Below the pieces are notes generated by a model. It searched no databases, was not told the DNA's origin, and saw nothing but the letters and a program-made list of their open reading frames with translations. A stretch of 15,964 bases of DNA from Candidatus Pelagibacter sp. TMED197 (GTDB taxonomy: Bacteria > Pseudomonadota > Alphaproteobacteria > Pelagibacterales > Pelagibacteraceae): positions 1 to 15,964 of the forward strand of contig NHIU01000038.1 in assembly GCA_002169755.1 (NCBI GenBank). Direction: 5' to 3'. Positions 6,883-14,050 of the stretch are shown here, piece by piece. Both the position numbers and the translations under genes were made by a program. Numbering within the stretch: the first letter of the stretch is position 1; the number at the start of each line of letters is the position of its first letter.

Positions 6883-8217
6883 TTGTTCAAAAAAATCTTT
6901 ATCAAAACACTAGGTTGCCAAATGAATGAATATGATAGTAATCGTATTTTAGATTTTACAAAAAGAATTAATTATTTGGCAACATCAAAAATTGAGGAAG
7001 CTGATTGTTTTTTACTCAATACTTGTCATATACGAGAAAAGGCAACTGATAAAGTCTATCATGAAGTTGGGAGAGTCAAAAAAAAATTTAGGGATAAAAC
7101 GAAACCAATAGTTTTGATTACAGGATGTGTTGCTCAGGCTGAAGGAAATATTTTATTAAAAAAAGAAAATTATATTGATGCAGTAATTGGACCCCAGTCG
7201 TATCATGAAATAAATAAAATAATTTTGTCTTTAGAAGATAAAAAATCTAAAATTAACTCAACAGACTTTGAGGTTATAGAAAAATTCGACAATTTAAATT
7301 TAGTTAAGAATTCGAATAGTGAAATTTCTACTTTTTTAACAATACAGGAAGGTTGTGATAAATTTTGTAAATTTTGTGTCGTTCCATATACCCGTGGACC
7401 TGAACACTCCAGATCTTTAGAGGAAATAATGACTGAAGCAAGACAACTTGTTAAAAATGGTTCTAAAGAAATTATTTTACTAGGGCAAAATGTAAATGCC
7501 TATAATTTTAAAAATAATGATCTATCTGACCTAATTTATTCTTTAAGTGAGATAAAAGATCTTAAAAGAATAAGATATACTACTTCTCACCCTATTGATT
7601 TTACTGATAAGTTAATCGAAGCTCATGGTAAATGTAAAAAATTAATGCCTTTGTTGCATCTTCCAGTACAGAGCGGATCATCTAAAATTCTGAAAAGAAT
7701 GAATAGAAAACATTCAGTGAAAGAGTACATAAGATTAATTGAAAAACTTAAAGCAAAAAATCAATCAATTAGGTTTTCAAGTGATTTTATTATTGCATAC
7801 CCGGGTGAGACAAAAGACGATTTTGAAAAAACTTTATCACTACTTAAAAAAGTTGAATTTATAAATTCTTTTTCTTTTATATACAGCTCAAGGCCCGGTA
7901 CACCAGCAGCGAAATTTAATAAAATAGATAATGCCGTAGCAAAAGAAAGATTAATTATTTTTCAAAAAAACGCAAATTTAATTAAGAAAAATTATAGAAA
8001 TAATCTTGTAGATACTGTATCCAAAGTTCTTTTTGAAAATAAAGTTAATAATGAAAATAAGTTTTTTGGAAGGGATGAATATTTTAATTCAGTAATAGTT
8101 AAAAGCAATGATGATTTGACTGGAGAAATTAAAAACGTAATAATAAAAGAATGCAACCAAAATACTTTATTTGGTGAGATTTCAGCAAACAATCAAAAAA
8201 AGGATTACGCAGCTTAA
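6883..8217 (+). CDS. miaB: MiaB, tRNA-2-methylthio-N6-isopentenyladenosine synthase (TTG start)
   Basis: MiaB adds a methylthio group to i6A37 of tRNAs reading UNN codons, using SAM and two [4Fe-4S] clusters. All three methylthiotransferase parts are present: the N-terminal domain with Cys12 (TLGCQMNEYDS), Cys48 (LNTCHIRE) and Cys82 (TGCVAQAEG); the radical-SAM CxxxCxxC (Cys158, Cys162, Cys165 in QEGCDKFCKFCVVPYTRG); and a C-terminal TRAM domain (about 380-440). LHLPVQSGS (258-266) is also typical. The 444 residues are full length. The start must be TTG at 6883: the only upstream in-frame codons before a stop lack a start, and the next ATG (Met14) would remove Cys12. No Shine-Dalgarno is present; with 1 base between the fur stop and this start, expression probably depends on coupling. 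It uses SAM from metK in the same run. Confidence 0.97.
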   Translation: MFKKIFIKTLGCQMNEYDSNRILDFTKRINYLATSKIEEADCFLLNTCHIREKATDKVYHEVGRVKKKFRDKTKPIVLITGCVAQAEGNILLKKENYIDAVIGPQSYHEINKIILSLEDKKSKINSTDFEVIEKFDNLNLVKNSNSEISTFLTIQEGCDKFCKFCVVPYTRGPEHSRSLEEIMTEARQLVKNGSKEIILLGQNVNAYNFKNNDLSDLIYSLSEIKDLKRIRYTTSHPIDFTDKLIEAHGKCKKLMPLLHLPVQSGSSKILKRMNRKHSVKEYIRLIEKLKAKNQSIRFSSDFIIAYPGETKDDFEKTLSLLKKVEFINSFSFIYSSRPGTPAAKFNKIDNAVAKERLIIFQKNANLIKKNYRNNLVDTVSKVLFENKVNNENKFFGRDEYFNSVIVKSNDDLTGEIKNVIIKECNQNTLFGEISANNQKKDYAA

Positions 8218-8222
8218 AATAA

Positions 8223-9227
8223 ATGTCAGAAATTAGTAGTTTAGAGCAAAATTTAATTTTTAAAAAAATAGATACAGAAACTATTAATGTTCAGATTGAT
8301 CACAATCCTACATTGATGGCAATAGTTGGTGAATTTAATACAAATTTAAAAGAGCTTGAAAAAATAACAGGTACAAAAATTTTTTTTAGGGGCAACTCAA
8401 TTACATGTAAGGGAAAAGCACTTAATTTAGAGGAATTTACTCAAGCAATTAAATTTTTAGCTGATAAATATTTTTTGACTAAAGTTATTGAAAAAGAAGA
8501 TATAATATTATCTGTTAAAAAGATTATGAAATTCAAAGAGTCGAATATAAAGACATTTACGCAATTAATAAAAACACCTAGAAAATCTGTAATTGCTAGA
8601 TCTGATAAACAATCTGAGTATATTAAAGCTCTTAAGGAAAGTGATATTGTGATGTCACTAGGACCAGCTGGAACAGGAAAAAGTTTTTTGGCGGTTTCAG
8701 TTGCTGTCACTTTATTAATAGAAAAAAAAATAGAAAGAGTAATATTATCAAGACCTGCGGTAGAGGCGGGAGAAAAACTAGGTTTTTTACCTGGCGATAT
8801 GAAAGAAAAAGTAGATCCTTATTTGAGACCACTTTATGATGCATTATATGAATTATTTGGCGCAGATAAAATAGATAAAAAAATTGAAAGTGGTGAAATT
8901 GAAATTGCTCCTTTAGCATTTATGAGAGGTAGAACATTGAAAAATTGTTTTGCAATATTAGATGAAGCTCAAAATGCTACAGAGACCCAAATAAAAATGT
9001 TTCTAACAAGGATTGGAGAAAATTCAAAATTGGTAGTTAATGGAGACCCATCTCAAGTAGATTTAATTAACAAATCTCAATCTGGATTAATAAAATCAAG
9101 AGACATCCTTAAAGATTTAAGTGAAATTAAAATTATAGAATTTGATCACACTGATGTTGTAAGACATCCATTAGTTTCGAAAATTATTCGAGCATATCAA
9201 AAAAAAAACGTTAATGATAAAAATTAA
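8223..9227 (+). CDS. phoH: PhoH-family ATPase (PhoH-like, YbeZ type)
   Basis: PhoH/YbeZ proteins are RNA-associated P-loop ATPases that work with YbeY in ribosome and RNA maturation in bacteria where they have been studied. The 334 residues are normal. The N-terminal RNA-binding-like part (about 1-120) precedes the ATPase core with Walker A GPAGTGKS (147-154), SRPAVEAGEKLGFLPGD (176-192), Walker B AILDEAQNAT (244-253) and the sensor segment VVNGDPSQVDL (271-281). The residues around these motifs are close to the YbeZ subgroup. It starts 5 bases after miaB and overlaps ybeY by 14 bases, the conserved phoH-ybeY pairing, which supports a joint function. No Shine-Dalgarno is visible. Confidence 0.96.
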   Translation: MSEISSLEQNLIFKKIDTETINVQIDHNPTLMAIVGEFNTNLKELEKITGTKIFFRGNSITCKGKALNLEEFTQAIKFLADKYFLTKVIEKEDIILSVKKIMKFKESNIKTFTQLIKTPRKSVIARSDKQSEYIKALKESDIVMSLGPAGTGKSFLAVSVAVTLLIEKKIERVILSRPAVEAGEKLGFLPGDMKEKVDPYLRPLYDALYELFGADKIDKKIESGEIEIAPLAFMRGRTLKNCFAILDEAQNATETQIKMFLTRIGENSKLVVNGDPSQVDLINKSQSGLIKSRDILKDLSEIKIIEFDHTDVVRHPLVSKIIRAYQKKNVNDKN

Positions 9228-9678
9228 TGTTATTTTGAATAATATCATTTGGAAGAAATATCTAAAAAATCCACATAGTTTTATTGAAAAAAAAATACAA
9301 TTACTCAATAAAAAAAATAAATTATACAAGAAAAAAACTTTAATATGTTCACTTCTTCTTTCTGGGTCACCTGAGATAAAAAAATTAAATAACAAGTTTA
9401 GAAATAAGAATAAATCTACAGACATATTATCTTTCCCATTTTATGAAAAAGAACAACTTAATAAGATAATTAAAAAAAACAAAGAGGTTTATATTGGAGA
9501 TATTATTATTAATCTGAATAAAATTAAAAATAGACAAAATAAAGATAAATTTAAAGAGGAACTTAATAAACTTTGGATTCATGGATTACTTCATTTATTT
9601 GGATACCAACATAAAAAAAATCAAGACTTTCGTATTATGAGTCAAATAGAAAAAAGATATCTTAAATATATCAATTAA
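9214..9678 (+). CDS. ybeY: YbeY, rRNA maturation endoribonuclease
   Basis: YbeY is a zinc-dependent single-strand endoribonuclease needed for 16S rRNA 3' end processing and ribosome quality control. The zinc motif is seen as HGLLHLFGYQH (123-133) with ligands His123, His127 and His133, and the second family motif as NKFRNKNKSTDILSFPF (60-76). The length of 154 residues is normal. The usual Asp in GYDH is Gln132 here; that position is not one of the three zinc ligands. The protein is strikingly Lys/Asn rich, as expected from the A-rich coding strand. It overlaps phoH by 14 bases, and its stop TAA is followed at once by the lnt ATG. corC, which usually separates ybeY from lnt in alphaproteobacteria, is absent. 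Confidence 0.94.
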   Translation: MIKINVILNNIIWKKYLKNPHSFIEKKIQLLNKKNKLYKKKTLICSLLLSGSPEIKKLNNKFRNKNKSTDILSFPFYEKEQLNKIIKKNKEVYIGDIIINLNKIKNRQNKDKFKEELNKLWIHGLLHLFGYQHKKNQDFRIMSQIEKRYLKYIN

Positions 9679-11250
9679 ATGTTACAAAATATTTTAAATA
9701 ATAGGACTATAGTATTATACCTATTACCTTTTTTGTTAGGATCTTTAACTGTATTTTCTTTTCAGCCATTTAATTTTTCATTTATTAATTTTATTTTATT
9801 ACCTACTCTTTTTTTTTTAATTGTTTATGTAAAAAAAAAATCTAAGAGTGTGTACAGAAAAAAACCGTTTAAAAAAAATTTATTTATAGTTGGATATATT
9901 TTTGGATTTGGATTCTATCTTAGCGGTATATTTTGGATAGCCTATTCATTAACCTTTGACGATAGTTTTAAATATTTAATTCCTTTTGCAGTAATTTTAA
10001 TACCTCTTTTTTTAGGTCTTTTTGTAGGTTTAATGACTTTAGTGATAGGTAGGTTTTTATCCTACAATTTCTCTTCTCTTCTGTTATTCTCAGGATCATT
10101 TGCCTTATCTGATTATATCAGAGGCAAAATATTAACTGGTTTTCCCTGGAATCTATGGGCGTATAGCTGGTCTTGGCTTACAGAGGTTTTGCAAGTTCTT
10201 AATTTTTTAGGTTTATTTGCATTTAATCTTTTAGTAATTACTATTTTCACATTACCTGCTGCTTTATTTTTTAAAACTAATTTAGTTAAAAAAATTCTTA
10301 CTATAAGTTTAATGTTTTTATCTATTTTTTTAATTTATATATATGGCACCTTTTCAATAAACAAGAACAAAGGTTTAATTAATTATATTGATAATAATAA
10401 AAAAACTCATGTTAAAGTTATTTCTCCGAACTTTGATTTAAAATACGACTTATCAATCGATGATGTAGAAAAAAAATTAAAAAAATTGATCAAATATAGC
10501 AATCCAGACTTAAAAAAAAACACATTATTTATTTGGCCAGAAGGTGTTTTCACTGGTTATCACTTAGACGAGATTTCAAAGTTTAAAAATTTGATTAGCG
10601 ACAACTTTGGAAAAAACCATTTAATTCTGTTTGGTATTAACTCAATAGATAAAAACTCTAATAATTATTTCAATAGTTTAGTTATCGTAACTAATAGATT
10701 AGAAGTATTACATCAATATGATAAAAGAAAATTAGTACCGTTTGGTGAGTTTCTACCTTTTGAAAAGACACTAAATAAATTTGGTTTAAAAAAGATAACT
10801 CAGGGACATGGATCTTTTTTAAAAGGTAAATTACAAAAAAACATTGAAATTGGAAGTATGAATATTCTACCTTTAATTTGCTATGAGATAATTTTTCCAG
10901 AAATTTCTCAAAAATCAACTAGAAAGACAAACCTGATAGTAAATATTTCAGAGGACGGTTGGTTTGGAAACACTATTGGTCCTCATCAGCATTTCGCAAA
11001 AGCAATTTTTAGATCTATAGAAGCAAATTCTTTTTTGGTAAGATCAGCTAATAAAGGAATAAGTGCTATAATTAATAATAAAGGGCAAATTACTAAAAAA
11101 TTAAACATTAATGAAACTGGCAGCATTGAGATGAATATACCATTAATAGAGTCTGAAAATAAAAACAAAAATGATTTGATATTTTTTATTCTTTTATTTA
11201 CATATCTACTAATCTTTTTAATTTTTAAAAATATTACTAATGAAAAATAA
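9679..11250 (+). CDS. lnt: Lnt, apolipoprotein N-acyltransferase
   Basis: Lnt adds the third fatty acid to the N-terminal cysteine of lipoproteins in the inner membrane, preparing them for Lol export. The 523 residues are the usual length. About six hydrophobic segments fill residues 10-225, with PWNLWAYSW (156-164) typical of the family, then a periplasmic nitrilase-like domain (about 243-485) and a final membrane segment (about 499-516). The catalytic triad by alignment with the known E. coli one is Glu288 (WPEGVFTGY), Lys349 ([16 protein letters not shown]) and Cys401 ([12 protein letters not shown]). It starts directly after the ybeY stop and overlaps metK by 11 bases. The early part contains T10 and A10 runs, with the frame intact across both. 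Its presence implies a diderm envelope. Confidence 0.97.
   Translation: MLQNILNNRTIVLYLLPFLLGSLTVFSFQPFNFSFINFILLPTLFFLIVYVKKKSKSVYRKKPFKKNLFIVGYIFGFGFYLSGIFWIAYSLTFDDSFKYLIPFAVILIPLFLGLFVGLMTLVIGRFLSYNFSSLLLFSGSFALSDYIRGKILTGFPWNLWAYSWSWLTEVLQVLNFLGLFAFNLLVITIFTLPAALFFKTNLVKKILTISLMFLSIFLIYIYGTFSINKNKGLINYIDNNKKTHVKVISPNFDLKYDLSIDDVEKKLKKLIKYSNPDLKKNTLFIWPEGVFTGYHLDEISKFKNLISDNFGKNHLILFGINSIDKNSNNYFNSLVIVTNRLEVLHQYDKRKLVPFGEFLPFEKTLNKFGLKKITQGHGSFLKGKLQKNIEIGSMNILPLICYEIIFPEISQKSTRKTNLIVNISEDGWFGNTIGPHQHFAKAIFRSIEANSFLVRSANKGISAIINNKGQITKKLNINETGSIEMNIPLIESENKNKNDLIFFILLFTYLLIFLIFKNITNEK
9809..9840 (+). repeat. lnt: T10 and A10 homopolymer runs in lnt
   Basis: A run of ten T (9809-9818) and a run of ten A (9831-9840) lie 12 bases apart and are complementary, so they form an A/T inverted repeat. 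They encode hydrophobic residues at the end of a membrane segment (LFFLIVYV, about 44-51) and the following lysines. The reading frame is continuous in this sequence. Such runs are prone to replication or transcriptional slippage, but in a genome this AT-rich they can also arise by composition. Confidence 0.7.
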
Positions 11251-12403
11251 TAAATATTTATTTACTAGTGAGTCAGTTTCAGAAGGTCATCCAGATAAAG
11301 TCTGTGATAGAATTTCAGACATGGTTGTTGACTCATATTTATCTCGTGATCCATTTTCTCGTGTGGCATGTGAAACTTTAACAACTACAAATAAAGTAGT
11401 ATTGGCAGGTGAGATTCGTGGGCCAAAGATAGAAAAAGAGGAAATTATAAATAAAGTTCGAGATTGTATAAAAGATATTGGCTATGACCAAGAGGGTTTT
11501 AGTTGGAAATCAGCAAATATAGAAACTCATTTACACGAACAATCCACGGATATAGCTATGGGAGTAGACTCAAAAGACAATAAAGATGAAGGAGCAGGAG
11601 ACCAGGGAATTATGTTTGGATATGCATGCACGGAGACGGAAGAATTAATGCCAGCGCCAATTCATTTTTCACATAAAATTTTAAGATTAATGGCTGAAGA
11701 TCGAAAAAAAGGAATTTTAAAGGGAATTGAACCAGACTCAAAAAGTCAAGTTACTATGTTATATGAAAATAATTTGCCTATAAAAGTTACTTCTATAGTT
11801 ATTTCTACACAGCATGCAAAAGATTTAAATCAAGAAAAAGTAAAAGAATTAGTTCTTCCATATATTAAAAGATCTATCCCAGAAAACTACGTTCAAGATT
11901 TAAATCCCAATGAAATTTATATAAATCCTACTGGTCAATTTATAATTGGCGGTCCCGATGGTGATACTGGATTAACTGGAAGAAAAATTATAGTTGATAC
12001 TTATGGGGGGGCTGCACCCCATGGAGGAGGAGCTTTTTCAGGAAAAGATCCAACAAAAGTAGATAGATCAGCTGCTTATGCAGCAAGATACTTAGCAAAA
12101 AATATTGTTTATTCAGGTGCTTCTAAAAAGTGTTTAATTCAGTTAGCTTATGCAATTGGAGTGTCTAAACCTTTATCTATTTTTATAAAACTCGCTGAAG
12201 GTGATGAAAATAAAATTGATAGTGTAAAAAAGATTATTGATCAAAACTTCGATTTATCACCAAGAGGAATTAGAGAAATGTTAAAATTAAATAATCCCAT
12301 ATATGAAATTACCTCAGCCTACGGCCATTTTGGTAGAAAATCCACAAATAAAGGTGAATTTACTTGGGAAAAGACTGATAAAGCAAATTTATTTAACTTG
12401 TAA
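11240..12403 (+). CDS. metK: S-adenosylmethionine synthetase
   Basis: MetK makes S-adenosylmethionine from methionine and ATP in the cytoplasm. The 387 residues are standard. Signature sequences are [16 protein letters not shown] (12-27) with the ATP-binding His, [12 protein letters not shown] (118-129), the glycine-rich [25 protein letters not shown] (about 256-280) and the C-terminal SAYGHFGR. It overlaps lnt by 11 bases and has no Shine-Dalgarno, so translation probably couples to lnt. No SAM riboswitch is possible in front of it, since there is no leader. It supplies SAM for MiaB in the same run. It is the last gene before the intrinsic terminator at 12457-12482; the helix-turn-helix gene often found between lnt and metK in alphaproteobacteria is absent. 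Confidence 0.98.
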   Translation: MKNNKYLFTSESVSEGHPDKVCDRISDMVVDSYLSRDPFSRVACETLTTTNKVVLAGEIRGPKIEKEEIINKVRDCIKDIGYDQEGFSWKSANIETHLHEQSTDIAMGVDSKDNKDEGAGDQGIMFGYACTETEELMPAPIHFSHKILRLMAEDRKKGILKGIEPDSKSQVTMLYENNLPIKVTSIVISTQHAKDLNQEKVKELVLPYIKRSIPENYVQDLNPNEIYINPTGQFIIGGPDGDTGLTGRKIIVDTYGGAAPHGGGAFSGKDPTKVDRSAAYAARYLAKNIVYSGASKKCLIQLAYAIGVSKPLSIFIKLAEGDENKIDSVKKIIDQNFDLSPRGIREMLKLNNPIYEITSAYGHFGRKSTNKGEFTWEKTDKANLFNL

Positions 12404-12421
12404 TCTTGAAAAAACCATAAT
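12393..12421 (+). promoter_or_regulatory. candidate nusA promoter
   Basis: TTAACT (12393-12398) and CATAAT (12416-12421) stand 17 bases apart, matching the sigma-70 consensus at 4 of 6 and 5 of 6 positions. The -35 box lies in the last codons of metK. A start near 12428 would give a leader of about 68 bases that contains the terminator hairpin at 12457-12482, making that hairpin an attenuator as well as the end of the metK run. The local AT content makes chance matches likely. Confidence 0.35.
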
Positions 12422-12434
12422 TTTAAATTAAAAA

Positions 12435-12457
12435 ACAGTATTACTGTAGACTGTCTA
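12435..12457 (+). repeat. two small inverted repeats in the nusA leader
   Basis: Two perfect short inverted repeats share a base: ACAGT-ATT-ACTGT (12435-12447) and TAGAC-T-GTCTA (12447-12457). ACTGT occurs twice, at 12443-12447 and 12450-12454, so ACAGT at 12435-12439 could pair with either copy. The second repeat has a one-base centre and would be a poor RNA hairpin, so it fits a protein-binding palindrome better. Together they fill the space between the candidate promoter and the terminator. Confidence 0.5.
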
Positions 12458-12482
12458 AATGGGCTTTTGCCCATTTTTTTTT
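12457..12482 (+). terminator. intrinsic terminator or attenuator hairpin between metK and nusA
   Basis: An 8-bp perfect stem AAATGGGC / GCCCATTT closes a TTTT loop (12457-12476), and the T tract continues to 12482. It is the clearest rho-independent terminator in the window and the only strong GC-rich hairpin in non-coding sequence. It ends the tsaB-to-metK run. The last T is next to the nusA ribosome-binding site, so if nusA is transcribed from upstream of it, it acts as an attenuator. Terminators in the leader of the rimP-nusA operon are known in E. coli. Confidence 0.85.
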
Positions 12483-12487
12483 AGGAG
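12483..12487 (+). promoter_or_regulatory. nusA ribosome-binding site
   Basis: AGGAG lies 8 bases before the nusA ATG at 12496. It is the only strong Shine-Dalgarno sequence seen before a gene here; most others are coupled to the preceding stop or have only A-rich leaders. It directly follows the T tract of the terminator hairpin, so hairpin formation and ribosome access could influence each other. Confidence 0.8.
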
Positions 12488-12495
12488 TATATAAA

Positions 12496-14046
12496 ATGTT
12501 AAATAGAGGATTAGATAAACTTGAACTTTTGCGAATTGTAGAAGCAGTAGCGAATGAGAAATCTATTGATAAAGAGCTTGTAATAGGGTCAATGGAAAGC
12601 GCAATTCAGAAAGCTGCTCTGACAAAATTTGGCAACGATAATAACATAGAAGTTGTGATCGACAGAGAAAGTGGTGACATTAAAATTCAGAAAGTTTTAG
12701 ATATTGTTGAAAAAGTAGAAGATCCAGCAAGAGAGATTGCCTTAAGCGATGCAAAAAAAAACAATAATTCAAAAGAAGAATTAAAAATCGGGGATAAAAT
12801 CTTTGAAGAGCTGCCTCAAGTAGATTTTGGAAGAATAGCGGCACAAAGTGCTAAACAAGTTATTAGTAGTAGAGTAAGAGAAGCTGAAAAAAATAGACAG
12901 TATGAGGATTTTATAGATAAACAAGGACAAATCCTAAGTGGTATTATTAAGAGGCTTGAGTATGGAAATGTGATAGTTGACTTAGGCAAAGCTGAGGGTG
13001 TAATCAAAAAAGACGAATTAATTCCGAGAGAAATTTTAAAAACAGGTGATAGAGTAAAAGCATATTGTTATGAAGTTAAAAAAGAACTCAAAGGTCATCA
13101 AATATTTTTATCTAGAGCCCACACGCAATTTTTAGCTAAATTATTTTTTCAAGAAGTTCCAGAAATCTATGAAGGAACTATTGAAATAAAATCTGTAGCA
13201 AGAGATCCTGGTAGTAGGGCGAAAATTTGCGTGCACTCACAAGACTCTTCTATTGACCCTGTCGGAGCATGTGTAGGAATGAGAGGAAGTAGAGTACAAA
13301 CAATTGTTAATGAGTTACACGGTGAAAAAATAGATATAATTAAGTGGACTGAGGATTTGCCAACATTAATTTCTGAGTCTCTTTCGCCCGCAGAAATCCA
13401 AAGAGTGTTGATAGATCAAGATAATAAAAGAATTGATATAATATTAACGGAAGAAAATTTGAGCAAAGCAATAGGTAGAAGAGGACAAAATGTTAGATTA
13501 GCCTCGAGACTTACCAACTATGAAATTGATATATTAACAGATAAAGAAGACTCTGAAAGAAGACAAGCTGAATTTAAAGATAGAACAGAATCACTAATCA
13601 AAAATTTAGAAGTTGATGAAACGTTAGGACAACTGTTGGTATCTGAAGGTTTTCAGAACATAGAAGACATATCACAAGCTTCACCAGATGATATTTCAAA
13701 AATTGATGCGATAGACGAAGAAACAGCTCAAGAGTTGATAAACAGATCCAAAGAGACATTGGTAAAACAAAAAGAAGAAGTAGCAATTAAATTAAAAGAG
13801 TTAGGGGTTGATGAGTCTCTAATTAATTTAAAAGGAATGACTCAAGGAATGCTGGTAATTTTAGGACAAAAAAATATAAAAAAAATAAATGATTTTGCAG
13901 ATTTATCTTCTGATGAATTAATAGGTGGTTTTGATGAAATTAAAGGAAAAAAAATTAGAATTGAGGGATATTTAGAAGAATTCTCTTTATCTAGAAAAGA
14001 AGCTGACGATTTAATCATGGCGGCTAGAGAAATTGCTTTTAAATAA
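12496..14046 (+). CDS. nusA: NusA transcription termination/antitermination factor
   Basis: NusA binds RNA polymerase and nascent RNA, promotes hairpin-dependent pausing and termination, and joins antitermination complexes. The 516 residues have the full order: N-terminal polymerase-binding domain (about 1-130), S1 domain (about 140-207, with SGIIKRLEYGNVIVDLGKAEG), KH1 (about 230-285, with DPVGACVGMRGSRV) and KH2 (about 300-350, with KAIGRRGQNVRLASRL). A C-terminal region has two helix-hairpin-helix-like acidic repeats (about 370-430 and 435-510). The start is supported by the AGGAG site and by MLNRGLDKLELLRIVEAVA, a normal N-terminus. In most alphaproteobacteria rimP comes just before it; here the preceding 92 bases are non-coding and metK lies beyond. 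infB begins 4 bases after the stop; ylxR, often between them, is missing. NusA could regulate its own leader terminator. Confidence 0.97.
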   Translation: MLNRGLDKLELLRIVEAVANEKSIDKELVIGSMESAIQKAALTKFGNDNNIEVVIDRESGDIKIQKVLDIVEKVEDPAREIALSDAKKNNNSKEELKIGDKIFEELPQVDFGRIAAQSAKQVISSRVREAEKNRQYEDFIDKQGQILSGIIKRLEYGNVIVDLGKAEGVIKKDELIPREILKTGDRVKAYCYEVKKELKGHQIFLSRAHTQFLAKLFFQEVPEIYEGTIEIKSVARDPGSRAKICVHSQDSSIDPVGACVGMRGSRVQTIVNELHGEKIDIIKWTEDLPTLISESLSPAEIQRVLIDQDNKRIDIILTEENLSKAIGRRGQNVRLASRLTNYEIDILTDKEDSERRQAEFKDRTESLIKNLEVDETLGQLLVSEGFQNIEDISQASPDDISKIDAIDEETAQELINRSKETLVKQKEEVAIKLKELGVDESLINLKGMTQGMLVILGQKNIKKINDFADLSSDELIGGFDEIKGKKIRIEGYLEEFSLSRKEADDLIMAAREIAFK

Positions 14047-14050
14047 TGAT

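Noticed and set aside
6883..6930. miaB starting at the first ATG (near 6922)
   Set aside because: That start would remove TLGCQ and cluster ligand Cys12, which is essential to the family, so the TTG start is preferred.
11200..11260. Possible SAM riboswitch before metK
   Set aside because: metK starts inside the end of lnt; there is no untranslated leader and no SAM-aptamer-like pattern was seen.
12003..12022. G7 run and ATGGGG...CCCCAT inverted repeat, the most GC-rich spot in metK
   Set aside because: It encodes the conserved glycine-rich [10 protein letters not shown] segment of MetK, so coding constraint explains it, and no T tract follows.
12404..12495. Possible tRNA or small ORF remnant of rimP in the metK-nusA gap
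   Set aside because: No cloverleaf or CCA end is visible, and no reading frame resembling RimP is present; the segment is explained by a leader with a terminator.
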